From assembly GCF_965638725.1 (NCBI RefSeq), contig NC_134952.1, positions 56,274,065 through 56,338,064 of the forward strand: 64,000 nucleotides of DNA, written 5' to 3'. The DNA is from Aptenodytes patagonicus. Taxonomy: Eukaryota; Chordata; Aves; Sphenisciformes; Spheniscidae. Below are positions 14,101 to 27,449 of this stretch, piece after piece (within the stretch, counting starts at the first letter, position 1; each line of letters begins with the position of its first letter). The position numbers and the translations under genes are program-made. The notes beneath the pieces are model-generated. The model worked only from the letters and a program-made list of their open reading frames with translations, had not been told where the DNA came from and did not search any database.

Positions 14101-17100
14101 CTGATTCTGTTCTAAACCAAACCATTTCCTTCATAATTTCATGGTAAAAACCTACCTGAATACTCAGTATTATTCATCTAACCTGCTGAAATGCATTTTA
14201 GCGTTTTTTTGTCAACTAAAAAAACACTACAAATTTGTGTGATGAACCATTCATCAGATTTTAATTGTGACCAGCCAGGAGTGGCCATTTTGACCTTCTA
14301 GTCCTAACAGTCTGCTCAGAAAACTGAACCTCACCTACGTAAAGTTGCGCACATGCAGCATCTAGCCAATACTTTTTGTCACTACTCATCATCCCTTCTT
14401 TTTGCTTGTTAATTCAATTTCTTAAACCCATTTGAGCATGCATGTAACTTCATTCATTTGAGAAATTGCTGTCTTTTGACATTTGTACCTCACAATGGGA
14501 TTTCTGAGGCTTCAAAGCACAAACATAATAATAAAAAAAAAAAGTAACAGCAGCCTACAAAAAAAAAAGTGTCTTTGCAAGCCCTTGCTGCAAAACAATT
14601 GATAAGTAGAAGCTTTCCAAATTCAACTCTTAACAGTACAGTTTTTTGGTAAGTTTTAGGAGACACATTGCTCAGAAGCTTTTTGAAAAGAATTCAAGAC
14701 TAGGCCTACTTGTATACTTCATTACAGCATGCAGTAACATGGGAGAATTAATAAGTAACAGATTTCCCTTAAGACACAACTTGCAAACAACAAACAAATT
14801 TGCAGAAGGCTTGTGAAGACACTAGTTAGATTTGCATCTACAGAAGATAATGGGAATACATCAATTTAGCCCCACTACGGGTCAGATCCAGTTCATCTAA
14901 AAATAAATACATGAATAAGTAAGAATAAATTGATTAAATTGGACATATTATATATAACGACCTGAAACATCTATAGTAACTGAGTTCTTGGATACATTCT
15001 TTTGAATTAACAGAGCATGCTATCCCAGAAAAACCTGGTATACAAAAGTTTTCTTATCATTCACTTGTCTATTCCTTTATCATGCTCATTCTTTTGCTCA
15101 GAGATTTTCCTGCCGCTACATTTTAATGTATAATTGTCACTTTCTTACATATCAAAATGAGTCATACTCAGCCCACAAAGTTATAATTACTATAAATTTG
15201 AAACTAGAACTCAAGAAATTAATTTTGCTACCAAATAATGTTATCAGCCATATTAATATGGTAGGTGGAAATCCTCTTGTATGGAAAGATTCTCACCCTG
15301 TGTGAATATTTAAAAGTAATTAAGAGCTATATCAAGAGAGTTTTCATTCTCTTTTTGCCTTGTGGTTTTTCCACATCTTGTATTTTGGCATATATTGGCC
15401 AAAGTTAGAAGGCTGACACTGAACTAAACAGACTGGCCCAGCTGTTCGCATGTTTACATGTAGACTGAGGAGGAAGGCATTAAGCTTTTAAATTATATGA
15501 ACGGAGGCAGAAATCATACTGCATGGATTTAGAGCTTTTACATTAATGACTATTTCGCTAAGGTTTTGCTTTCAAAGATTTTCCCTCCTTTTTCTTTTAA
15601 ATCTATTTAAATGTTAAAAACAAAACTGTGGAAGTAATGTTGCTGTGGTTGAAGGATATGATGCAAGATATCTTACCTCTTCCTAAACCACCTGATATAA
15701 CCAAGAGAAAACAGAGTCAAGAGACAAAAGCATTTCTGCAAGGAAAAGTTTGGTTAAGTCACAGTAAAAATAATCTGAAAAATTCCACTTACTCCAAATG
15801 ATATAACTGTAGTATACTGTCTGCTGATAGCGTGAATTTGTTCTAAATCTTAGCTCTGTACTTATCTGCTGTTGAGTGCCAATAAATGTCAATTAATAAA
15901 TGCCAGCCTGATTACAGACTCCTGGTGCTAGAATTTTACTCCTTTGATCAAATTAATCTTACTGAGTTCACCTGAAATTGCACTTTTCACTATAATTTGT
16001 CAAAGGATAAGGAAACAATTTCTCCCAGACTGTCTTCTCTGCAAAGGCCTTATGCTTACACTACAATGCTTTTACCTTGGCAGTATCTCATTACTGTTTG
16101 TTAACTGCCTGTACAGGATCACTAGACTCTGTCCAGACACTGTTGCAAGCATCACCAAGCAGTTTCTGAAATAAATCACTGGCTCAATGAATGATAAAAC
16201 TGATTACTCTTTGAATTTAAAACAGAATTATTCACGTTTCCAACTTTTACTTTGTTATAAAATAGCAACATGCCGTCCATTTAAAATCTAAACACAAGAA
16301 GAAATGATTAATTGCAGTTCATACAGTTTTTATTTGGATCCAGTATCCTGACACCTTTTGAAACCTTCCGAAGCAAATTTCACTGGCCTCGTTTATAGTG
16401 TAGTTCTGGATGAACCAAGGAAAGTCAGACTTTATGATCGAACACTATATAAATTTGACATTTAAGTTTCAATAACATTATATATATATATACACACACA
16501 CATATAAATTCATATAGGTAACATTTTATCTTGATAACAAGCAATTAGAGAGTTAGGGCAAGTTGCTTTCCATTTATTACGTTTTCTGAAATTCTTTCTT
16601 TGTGCTAACAAAATGCACAAATTACCCATAAACTAAGTCCAGAACAAGTGTTAATTACAGAAGTGTATGAGTATGTCTCAGTAACATCTCCAAATACAAG
16701 ATTATGCAGGTAGGAACCACATGGACCTTCTTCTGTGAATAATGCTAGCACATCAAAGCAAGAACTCAGAAACCCACAGAATCTATCCTTATTATCAGTT
16801 AATGCTATCTAAGGATAAACATAAATGAAAACACATTAAAGACCATGTTTTAGTCAAATTACCTCATTTTCTTACAACTTATTGCTCAATATTCTGTATT
16901 AAACAGACGCACTATCTGCAAATCCAGAAATACCTTCCGGGTTAGCTTTCAAAGACACAATAACGAGCCTGTGTTGAGGGGAAATCTTTATAGAATCGTA
17001 AGATGCCTACCTGAGAAGGAATGCAAATTCTTATTGCCACATACAGAGTTCAAGATTTTTTCCCTATTAAAAATATCTTTAACATTTTATGAATCAGAGC

Positions 17101-20100
17101 TATCATGAGCTTTGCATTTAAATGTGTGTAAATGGCAATTAATAGCAGGGAACTGCTGAGTTTAAATTGATTACTGTGTCTCATTTCGTGATAGTCTCAA
17201 ATTTATCTGTATAAGAACATAAGTTCTGTAAAAAATAAATTGACTTTCTAAACAGCAAGATGTGAGGAACTTAAGCAGCTGGATGCTAGAGGCATATGCC
17301 AAATTCTCAATGCTATAAATGTTGCAGCAGATTTTTTTTTCATAAAGACTGGCATGTGTTTAAGCACAAAAACAGATCATTATTTTTCACTTCCTTTTCA
17401 CGTACTGATGTTCAGATCAAAACGTTCTTTATAAAAAGATATAGAAAGCAAAATCAGATGTCAGAGAAAGTATTGTCCAGAAGGAAAAATATCATGCCTG
17501 AACATTTTGAAAAACACTGAAAAAAGGGTCATATAGTTGATTACTAATTTTTCATCATATTCCATTCAAAAAGAATTACCTGTTTTCACAGCTACCATTT
17601 TGAGAGTCACGTGGGCGCTTCTTCTCACTCTACTTACCTCATTAGTGATGAAAGATGGAAAGAACAGCTAAGAACTCGACTAAAATAAATAATACCTTTT
17701 ATTGCAGCTTTCACTTGATTCTCTCACAACTGATTAGCACTTGCCAGAAAAATGGTCTTTAGATAAGAAGCAGAGAAAAAGGTTCATAAAGAAAAAAATT
17801 TACTACTTGTTCCATGACATCAAGGTAGTCCAGATGTCTTGTAACTACTTGGGAACTAGGAATGTGAACCTCTTACTGTTTTGATCAAGATACAGCACGT
17901 TAAGAGTGGTAGCCAGTAAGGAGTATTTCTTCCATGTAGTCCTCAATGAGTCCATATTGCCAGGACTTGGTTACTCAGCTTGGTATGAAAAGAAGATGGT
18001 TTAGCCCTAACAGTTGACACACTCATGCTCACCAAAATGAGCATAAACCATGTTATTTTTTAGTGTTATTATTGCAATAATGATAATTGCTTTTTTTAAT
18101 TTTCTCATGTACATAATTAGATTGCAACCACTTAAATATAAATTTAAGTTCTGCTTATTATGCTCCCATCCCTTTGAAGGCCTAAGTAGGATTAAACATA
18201 CCCATTTTTCCTTCCCTGATTTTTGATGCATACAGCTTATATAAAAGTCTTTCTTACATAGTTATATTACGTTCTATAATAGGATGTCACAAATCAAATC
18301 CAGAACTGCTACTAACTATCAATGGTTTCTAATTGTAACTTTCTTGCTAAGAATAAGATGACATAACAAAAAAGAAACACTAACTGAAGAGTAGGTCCTT
18401 AACTTTTTTATTTTCTTTTTTAATGAGAAATAGGTGGTTGGAAAAGACACTGGTGAAATTTTATTTTCAAATTAATACAGTTCAATTCCCTTTTAAAAAT
18501 ACCTATCTGTAAACAGGTCATCTTCTCACAGAGTACTAAATTCAGAATATTTAAAGAATATTTAAAACAAGACAATCCGTTGTAAAAAAGTACATCAAGG
18601 ACGAATATTATAACGCTCAAAAATGACAAGAGACAATAATGTTAAAAAAAAAAAAAAAAAAAGAAGGTGATGAAAAGAAACCATGTCTGAATGAAACCAA
18701 AATTTTCAGAGGTTGATCAAACAACACACACAAACTTCTACAATAAGGATACATTAGGGAAAAATCAGACTGTTTTTCTTCAATACTTTCAGAAGTATCA
18801 AAAGACTGAAAAAGAATTCGCCCTCAGAAATAAAACCTAAGGCTTACTTCTCAAATAAACGCCACCTTACTGAGCGTGATATTCCTCTGCTCACATGAGA
18901 CAGTATCACTAAGAAGCTGCTATCTCAGTTTTCACAGAAATGAAGCATTAAAACAGGTACTGGAACAAAAATGTAAACGTTATTAGAATGGCTAGAAGTT
19001 GCAACTGACCAAAATAAGCAATGATAATTATCAAGATCTATTACAAACTTTTCAGCTAAAACTAGATCTGGAAAGGCAGGTATCCAGCACCACTATAAGA
19101 AATTATTACATTATTTATTTACTTTAAAAGAAAGACTAGTCTTTTCTTCTGCAGTTGTGGCCAATGGTAACAGTTACAGGAGTTGGCCAAGTTCTATTAA
19201 AATGACTATGTGTATGCATTGCTGCTTCTGTGATGTCACTTCATGTGATGAAACAAACGTAACCAAGGATATACATCTATCGTTCTTACTGTATTACGCA
19301 CAAAGAGTTTTGATAATCCACTGGAACAAACGACTAGACCTAGCTTGCTTAAAGTTTTATTTCAGTTTTTACTAAACTAGGAAACTTTTCTTCCCTTATC
19401 ATTTTCTCACTTTGTTCAGGTATGCAGCAATTCAGACACGCCTCAAAACCTGTTTATTCACTGCTCCCCAAGCACACAGATTGTATCAGTATCATGGTAA
19501 GACCAGGTTCTATACTTACAGAAGATACAACGGTATTTAATCCATCTGTAGTTTAAAAGCCTAGGAGTTCTCTATTTGTGCATGATTTGTACTTCCGACA
19601 AAGCGTTAGTTAACAGCATTCTACTTTTATCAGGAAATCCATCCACCTTTTTTATACATACAAGAATGCAGCCAGTAGAAAGCTGCTGTATCACATTATT
19701 TCTTAAGAATTTGTTGCCAAGCAAAACAGAAGGTATGAAATTTCTGACTTCAGTGCAGTGATTTTATCAGCTGATATCTTTCAATTAATCAACATGACAC
19801 AAAACGTTTTATGTTACTAAACTTAACCTTTAAACAGCAGGTATGTACGAGAATCATAAAGCTGGCATTCACAGCTGGCCACCTACACAGCAGGTTAACT
19901 TTTTGTGGTCTGGACTGTAAAGACAGCAAGGGGCTTTTGGGACACTGTTGATGCAATATGTCGGTTACAATAAAGTACATTTGTTACTAAGAGATTATAG
20001 GAGCTGCAAAAAATCATGTTTAAATAACATTTATCCCTTTGAGTATAAAAATCCCATTCCAAATCTGACAAGTTAACTTCTACAACTCAGAAGTCAACTT

Positions 20101-21761
20101 CGTAAAACAGAATTCATGTTAAATACAAATTAAAATTACAAAGGACCTTGGGCATGAATTAACATTTCATATAGATACTCAAATCCAGAGTGGCCTTTTT
20201 TTAATCCGCAATGCATTTAACAACTGCATTTTTGCAGATCATCATCTCCAAAGATGCTACCGTAAGAAGGAAGACAAAAAATACAAAAGATAGAAAGTGG
20301 CTTTTTATCATAAAACTAATAGATGTAAAAATGAAACCATCAATAGCACTGACTAAGGACATTCTTTGTGCATGAAACACTGAGTGCCTGGGAAAACATG
20401 TTATTTTTGCATGACAGGGTTAACACACACAATTTCCCAAAAGCAAACTGAGCACGGATTTTTCAAAAACTAAGTTTGGAAAGAAATTACAGTATCTAAC
20501 TACGATCATAGTAGCTACATAAAAAGTGCTACTTTCCAGAAATATAATTTACTACAAGATGACAAAAATAAATGTAAAGCATTTAGAGGCTCACAGATCT
20601 CCATTGCCATATGGTATCACAGCACTAGATGAGCATAAAATAATAGCTACCTATTGTAAAGTTAACGGAGTAATTTATCTCTTAAAATGAATTTTAAAAT
20701 CCCACATGAAATCATGCAAAAATTTCCAGGAGCTAAATACCTTAGTAAGCAGAAAGCCTCACTTGCGCTTGCTTTACTATTGTTCTAGTGCTTATACACC
20801 ATGTGTTTTTAAAGCACTATAGTCACGAGAAATTACCAGTATCATAAATGCCAAGCAATGGAAATTTTTATTAACCCTATCTAACAAAATTTTAAGCCGC
20901 AAACAGCCAGTTTAAATGTCATTTTAATGGGACTGCTGTTCTTGAAGGGGGAAGGAATATAGCTTTAATACAAAATAACAGATGTAGAGTAGATAATGAA
21001 GTTGAACTACGCGCTCCTGTAACTGAAAAGCAATACAGAGTGAACCTGGGACACTCCCCAAGGCGTAACACACCAGCCTGATGGAGTACTTGCTCTCAAG
21101 TGGGAACTGATAGTTAAGAACAGTGGAACAAAAGAAAAAAATTAACCTACATGTATAATTCAGCCTGTTTCTTTCCTAGAATACATGTCTCCTTCCACAG
21201 AATCACAGGGAAGGAAAACTGAGGAAAACGTCTGGAAGGAATGGCCTGTCTTTCACTTGACAAAGATGCTGCATTTCAGTCCCCGCTGCAAGTGTTTTGG
21301 TAGTAAACACTCACGCTGGGTTTAGCACATCTCATGATGCAGTTCAGTTTTAGTTCTGTATTTACACTGAACACGTCCACTGTTACAGCTCTAGGGTAAT
21401 AATTCAGTCAGAGAGTTTCTTTTCCATTCTAGCTCTTACCTGCAGCTGCTTCAGCTGGGGACATTTGTATTAAAATGTTCTGAGTGAACTGACACCTCCA
21501 AGGAATTTTCTCATCTGTTGGCCCTAAGCTCCTATCCATCTTTATCTTTGTTTTCATTAAGTAACAGGTATTTCATTCAGCATCTCTGGTTTCTCTTCAC
21601 ATGTGATCTTCAGAGGAAATCAGGTGACTGCTTTTTCTTAGCAGGCTCTTCTCCGGGTTCCATAATTTCCTACAACAAAAAGTGCCTCTAGAGCAGGGAG
21701 AAAAAGCATTCCTCCTCACATATTCCAGAAACAAGCCTAACACAGCAGCATACCATGCCAT
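8191..21761. other. long AT-rich non-coding stretch
   Basis: No transposon or gene is clear in this 13.5 kb. Simple sequence includes a G11 run (10577-10587), compound TA/CA repeats (about 13210-13236 and 16480-16507) and an A19 run (18644-18662). A few minus-strand sites pair a fair acceptor with a fair donor (for example near 13.9, 15.7 and 17.65 kb). The enclosed segments are 15-50 bases and carry no usable coding signal. Confidence 0.6.
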
Positions 21762-21830
21762 ATATAGGGCATGACAACTATTTATCCTCCCCACAATATT
21801 ACCTTTGTTATGCTAGATCCATTTCAGCTA
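21762..21830 (+). repeat. inverted repeat, left arm
   Basis: The 55-base core (21776-21830) is the reverse complement of 22292-22346 with 52 of 55 positions identical. The match resumes outside a 5-base insertion in the right arm: 21762-21774 pairs with 22353-22365 at 12 of 13. The spacer of about 460 bp shows no obvious self-complementarity. This could be the terminal inverted repeats of a small non-autonomous DNA transposon. The outer ends read TATAGGG, which would allow a TA target site as in Tc1/mariner elements. It could equally be two opposed copies of a dispersed repeat or a local inverted duplication. No transposase-like ORF lies between the arms. Confidence 0.85.
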
Positions 21831-22291
21831 CGAATAAGCTAGTTGCCTGCAAATAATTTTTCTTAGCTACTCTGCCCACTGTCCTCTTGACAATCACCTT
21901 TCAAACATCAATTGTTACTAGTAAATTGGCTAGTAGTAAGTATGCACACAGTAAATAAAATAAAATTATAAAAAATAAGCAAATACTTATTTCTGTACAT
22001 TGATTTTGAAATGTGTATCATAATTGCTGGTTTTCAAACCAGTACTCTTATAATCATGAATTTATTCGGGTTTTTGTCTCATCTATTAGGCCAAAGTGTT
22101 TTGTTGTGTCTTTTTCAATTAAAAAATTGTTGTGTAAAAACAGGAAACAGTCTAAGCATTCAATATAACACTAAGAAAATGCTTAAACAGAAGCAAAAGA
22201 TGGGAAACTTGCCACTGCCAACTGTAACCGGTTTTTTATTTTTTGTCATACAAAAGACTGAGCCTGAATCTCTGTATCGTGTATCTCTGTA

Positions 22292-22365
22292 TAGCTGAAA
22301 CGGATCTAGCATAATGAAGGTAATATTGTGGGGAGGATAAATAGTTGAGGTGTCATACCCTATAT
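22292..22365 (-). repeat. inverted repeat, right arm
   Basis: Partner of the arm at 21762-21830, with three mismatches in the 55-base core and a 5-base insertion (GAGGT) before the outer 13-base match. The outer edge coincides, within a base or two, with the start of a 5'-truncated CR1 3' end. Either the CR1 inserted at the arm edge or the arm's true end was lost there. Confidence 0.85.
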
Positions 22366-22496
22366 TCGAGGCCAGGTTAGATGGGGCTTTGAGCAACCTT
22401 TTCTAGTTGAAGATGTCCCTGCCCATGGCAGGGGAGTTGGACTAGATGACCTTTAGAGGTCCCTTCCAACCCAAACTATTCTATGATTTATGATTG
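22366..22496 (+). mobile_element. CR1 LINE, 5'-truncated 3' end
   Basis: The sequence holds the CR1 3' hallmark: GGATGGGGCTTTGAGCAACC-like text, then GTCCCTGCCCATGGCAGGGG, then CCCTTCCAACCCAAAC, ending in TTCTATGATTTATGATTG, a decayed (ATTCTATG)n tail. Only about 130 bp remains, covering the end of ORF2 and the 3' UTR. It is diverged (for example GGTTAGATGG where GGCTGGATGG is usual), so older than the copy at 36184. Sense strand is plus. Confidence 0.93.
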
Positions 22497-25400
22497 TAGG
22501 TTTACAATCTAAATTAAAACTTTTGGTCAGCAACTCAGAATTACACAAAATAACTCGGCAAGTCGTGGCTCTTCAATTAACTGGGGCACATGGTGCACAC
22601 TAGTTTTAATATGGCTCCAAAGCGGTTCTATTAACGATTCAGTATGAAAGCTATAATTCTGACAATATACTAAAAATGATTTAGCCTTTGAATAGAAGCC
22701 ACTTAACTGCTTACGCAAGATATGCTTACAGAGAGAACAGAGCTAGAAGCAATCCAGTTACTAAATCACTCAAAATGCTATAGATTTTCTATTCTCCTTC
22801 ATTTTAATACTTTAACTTTTAACATGCATTCACAACTTGAAAATAAAATAAAGTTCAAGTTACAGAGCAGTTATTTTTAATAAAACAAGGATTTTACTAA
22901 TGTGAAAAAAAAAAGTAGTAACAACACTAAAAAACCTTAGTGTTTTCAGAATTGTATTTACTCCCGTTTTGCACAGGCACATTTCACACTCAAAATGGTT
23001 AAAATCTTCCCATATTAGCACAGGAAAAACATTTTAAAAAACAGTGCTCGGCATTCTATTTTTCCATTAGTAACAAAGCTGAAATTCCAAATGACAAAAA
23101 AGTCAAGTCTCTTACATTCTGCCTATGTTCTCTATCATTATCAGCACCATTCCTACACTTGCCTTCTTTCAGATTCATGATGAAATATGATCCAAACGCT
23201 GCCACTAAAATCATGTAACTTTTTGTTTTTCATCACTTGCTTTCTTCCTGTTTTTCAGTTAATCAAGCCCAATTTTTTTCCTGACTTCCTTTTGTTTCTT
23301 TTTCTTCAATCTCATTTCATTGCTATCACCCTATCATTGTTTCTTCCCCTCTGTCCTTCTAAGGCTGAGTCTTATATTAAGCTATTTTACATATCTAGAA
23401 TATTTCCTCACTAGGAAGGAAAGAGAGACTCCTCTCTCTTTCTCCTTTAAAAACCCTTTATCAGCCTTGGCTTTGTTTCTGGTAATTTCTTCTGACACTT
23501 CTTTATTTTATCCCTTATTTATTTGCAAAAGAGTTTAGCATGCTTCTTGATTGAATCAAGCATTCTAAAATCACAGTTCTGCAAAACTATGTTCTCCTGC
23601 ATTTTCATGGACTTTAATAACTCTGCTAGTAATTCAGAGAGTATCCTCTAGAGCACTTCTGTTCCTACTGTTGCTTAATTCAAATCAGGCTGCTAGCTCC
23701 ATAAAGTGGTATCTAGAATGTTGTTTTTCCACTACATTAAAAAAATGTTTTGACAGCATTTTCAAATACTAATTCAAATACAGTTTTGTTACATCATACA
23801 CTGTCATAACTAAAGTTATCTTGTTAGTTTTTCTAACTAAAGTAGTTTAAGATTAAGTCAACCAAAAACAATGACAAAATGACAATTGGTTTTAATATGC
23901 TAAAGAAATCTTACCAGAGGATTGCTCAGAAAGAGAACACAAAGCTTCAAGACATTACTGAGCAGCTGGGATCCCTATTTCAATCATCTGGATTTCTAGA
24001 CGGTGCTCTCTGGAAAAGATCTTAGCATTAAAAAAGCTTTTGTAGGACTGATGTACATGTTTGATAGTGATCAGTCTTACCATACCCCTCACAGTTAGAT
24101 AACTTGGGTGTTTATTTCACAGTCCCCTGAAGGCAGACTTCCCGCAGTGAGAGATGCAACACTTGAATACATTAAGATAAAGTCTTCAGTGTTGATGAAA
24201 ATATAATTGTGTGTCATCAGAATAAGAACAGGTACATACAAATAACATCATGTAAGACATTTAATTTTAAGGGACAATACAATACAAAGCAGTTTTTATT
24301 GTTCAGTTTATAGGGCCTTCTAAAAGTGAAGAAATAAGAAAATAGTTTTACATTAGGTATAACACCTTGTAAATGCTTTTAACATTTACTATCTAAAACA
24401 TATATAGAAAGTCACTACCGAAATCTGTTAAATGTTTTTTTTTCCATTTCCTGTAAGTGTTAGACTATCAAGGATACAGAGGGTGAACTTGGGTTTGATT
24501 TCTTTTTTTTCTTTTCTGTTTCATAGAAAAGGAATCATGGAGGATACTGTAAAAGACAAGTGAGAGGCATATTCCCTACCTCCCAAAAACATTAGTATCT
24601 CCTAAAGCATCAGATACACATGAAACAGAAAAAAGTTAAATGCATATCTTCAAACTACTAATACATCTTCATATTGTGTTATGTAGACTTGACAGACATT
24701 TAGACATATAAACAATAAAATGCACCCACGTCATTGAAACAAAAATAACTTTACGGATTTAAATGTTTTAATACTTGCTAAAGAATTTATTTTACTTTTT
24801 TTTTTTAATCCAAGCAATTTTTATTAATCAATCTCAGTACATTTCAGGTGCATGGAAATTGAAAGATTAGGTAAAGGACAGAATCAGCAGTACATTATAC
24901 TGGTGTATTAGTGGCCATAAAAGACTGTATTTAATTAAGTCCTCTTCAGGAGTACTGCATACTACGAATAGCTTAATGGCAGTCTACCAGCAGTTTACAT
25001 GATTACAGCTTCATAGTGGATTAAACCTGCCAACTTCAGCTTATTTTACAGTTCATACTTTACAGAAACTTTCTTCTTATCCACGGTAGATTTTAATAAC
25101 TGGATTAATTTTTAGTTTGCTGAAAACATTGCAAAGAGAACTAGTCCTTTCTAAATAGCTCCAAAATAGACAGAGAGATAAAAAGCACGCATGTTTCCAT
25201 AGACACAGGTGTGATGCATTAAACAGTCACAAATCTGTTCTCTTTCTACAACTTACCTCCAGTCATAAGCTAGACTATAATTGTCTAACTTGCCCTGTAA
25301 GCTAGTGGATGCAAGTATGCCGATGACATATCCAGGAAGGACGTGATTCGGTTTCAGAAGGCAACATGATTCACGAAATGATTCACGAAAAATTCGCAAC

Positions 25401-26512
25401 TGATGAAACTTAGAAGTAGAGTGTTGGCAAAGAACAACATGCAGATTCTGAAGTCCAATCCAAAAGAGGCCTTCAGTGTGCTCCACTTTATGAGTAATGC
25501 TATTCATTTTCAATAGCCTATGCACTCAATGTGCTTAGCATTCTGTTGGGGCCACAAAATTCATACGAAGAGCTCCTTTTACTAGAGTACTTCATTTAAA
25601 CTGGAGAAATGAGGTGAGTTTTCAGGTACAAAAGTCCTTCTTAATGTGACCATCCTGGAAAAATATTTCTTTAAACATCACCTGAAGACGGGCTCAAGCT
25701 CCCAAAAGCTTTTGTTCCCCCTCTCATATCTCCTCACACACATACGTACACTGTATCTGTTGTTCTAACAAAAATCATTTTCCGCTTCCTACAAACATGG
25801 CCTCATGTATTATCTCAGACAAGCATAACTACTACAATGCAGATACTATTTGCTGAGTGAAGGCCCTGCAGCACAAACCCCCACAGCTGTTATAAGACTC
25901 ATCCCTACAATTTACATTATTTGGCTGAAAACGAGATATAACACTTCCATGTGTCATCCTCAAAGGCTATCAGCATATACAGGGTTAAATATTTTCATAA
26001 TACATAAGAATATGTAGGACATCACTTAATTATTTTTTTAAATAAAAACATGAGGATCATGTTTGAAGTAGATACACTGAATTAAAAAGGAGATTTAGAG
26101 AATATTTTGATATATCACAAAGTAATTTTGCATTATATTATTTTAATTACGTTTGGCATTATTTGCTCCACTGACCCTTCAAAAGAACAAGAATAATCTT
26201 TTATTAATTTCCTTTTGTATATGCATATCAATAATGACAGGGTGAAATAATGTTCTGAAATATAACTGCTCATTCTTTATGTATCCATTCTTTCACAAAA
26301 TAATGTAATAAAGAATAATTTATCAATGAGGAGTACTAACATGTATACTTATTTTAAACTATTATTATAGTGGTTTATTTCTTTGACATTGTTTTTTAAA
26401 TGTGATTTTATTCAAAAATATTACTGTTGCAACACTGAACTTCATTATATAGATCTGATATACTATAAGGTGGCAGTAATACCAATAAAATTATCCACTG
26501 CATATGGCCAGA
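22497..26512. other. AT-rich non-coding stretch
   Basis: Mostly featureless. One segment deserves mention. On the minus strand 25256-25525 is open for 90 codons, ending next to a strong donor (GACTGGAG|GTAAGT; GT at plus 25254-25255), and it contains a 12-base tandem duplication (ATGATTCACGAA, about 25377-25400). No good acceptor precedes it, and an in-frame stop sits just upstream. It is left here as unproven. Confidence 0.5.
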
Positions 26513-26902
26513 TGTGATGGGTTTGACCCTGGCTGGACACCAGGTGGCCACCAAGCTACTCTATCACTCCCCCTCCTCACCTGGGCAGCGGAGAGAAAAT
26601 ATAACAAAAGGCTCATAGGTCAAGATAAGGGCAGGGAGATCATTCACCAATTACCATCACAGGCAAAACAGACTCGACTCAGGGAAATTAGTTTAATTTC
26701 TTGCCAATCAAATCAGAGTAGAGTAATGAGAAATAAAAACAAAATCTTAAACACTTTGCCTCCACCCCTCTCTTCTTCCCAGGCTCAGCTTCACTCCAAT
26801 TTCTCTACCTCCTCCCCCCAAGCGGCACAGGGGGACAAGAAATGGGGGTTGTGGTCAGTTCATCACAGGTTGTCTCTGCCACTCCTTCCTCCTCACTCTT
26901 CC

Positions 26903-27345
26903 CTGCTCCAGCGTGGGGTCCCTCCCACAGGAGACAGTCCTCCACGAAATTCTCCAACGTGAGTCCTTCCCACGGGCCGCAGTTCTTCAGAAGCTGCTCC
27001 AGCGTGGGTCCCTTCCACAGGGTGCAGTCCTTCAGGAACAGACTGCTGCAGCGTGGGTCCCCCACAGGGTCAATAAGTCCTGCCAGCAAACCTGCTCCAG
27101 CATGGGCTCCTCTCTCTCTCCATGGGTCCACAGGTCCTGCCAGGAGCCTGCTCCAGCGTGGGCTTCCCACAGGGTCACAGCCTCCTTCGGGCATCCACCT
27201 GCTCCAGCGTGGGGTCCTCCACGGGCTGCCGGTGGATATCTGCTCCACCATGGACCTCCATGGGCTGCAGGGGCACAGCCTGCCTCACCGTGGTCTTCAC
27301 CATGGGCTGCAGGGGAATCTCTGCTCCAGCGCCTGGACCACCTCC
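26903..27345 (-). repeat. ten-unit tandem array inside the LTR
   Basis: Units begin with CTGCTCCAGCGTGGG or a variant at 26903, 26951, 26994, 27043, 27092, 27148, 27199, 27240, 27280 and 27321, so spacing is 40-56 bp. Each unit continues roughly TCC-TCCAC-GGG-CTGCAG-TCCTTC. The block is GC-rich against an AT-rich background. It lies between the minus-strand TATA-like box and poly(A) signal, so it would be in the R region of an LTR transcript. The related LTR at 40589 keeps about four such units and the one at 7654 none. Confidence 0.88.
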
Positions 27346-27449
27346 TCCCCCTCCTGCTTCACTGACCTTGGTGTTTGCAGAGTTGTTTCTCTCACATAGT
27401 CTCCAGTTGCAGTTGCTGTTGCGCAGTTGGTTTGGTTTTTTTTCCCCCC

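Noticed and set aside
15684..15698. A 15-base minus-strand microexon (GTGGTTTAGGAAGAG) with strong flanking splice signals
   Set aside because: A 15-base segment carries no coding information, and such pairs are expected by chance. No neighbouring exon supports it.
17590..17690. Minus-strand segments near 17.6 kb with GTAAGT and GTAATT donors
   Set aside because: Alternative acceptors give conflicting frames and none has a clear pyrimidine tract with a single open frame.
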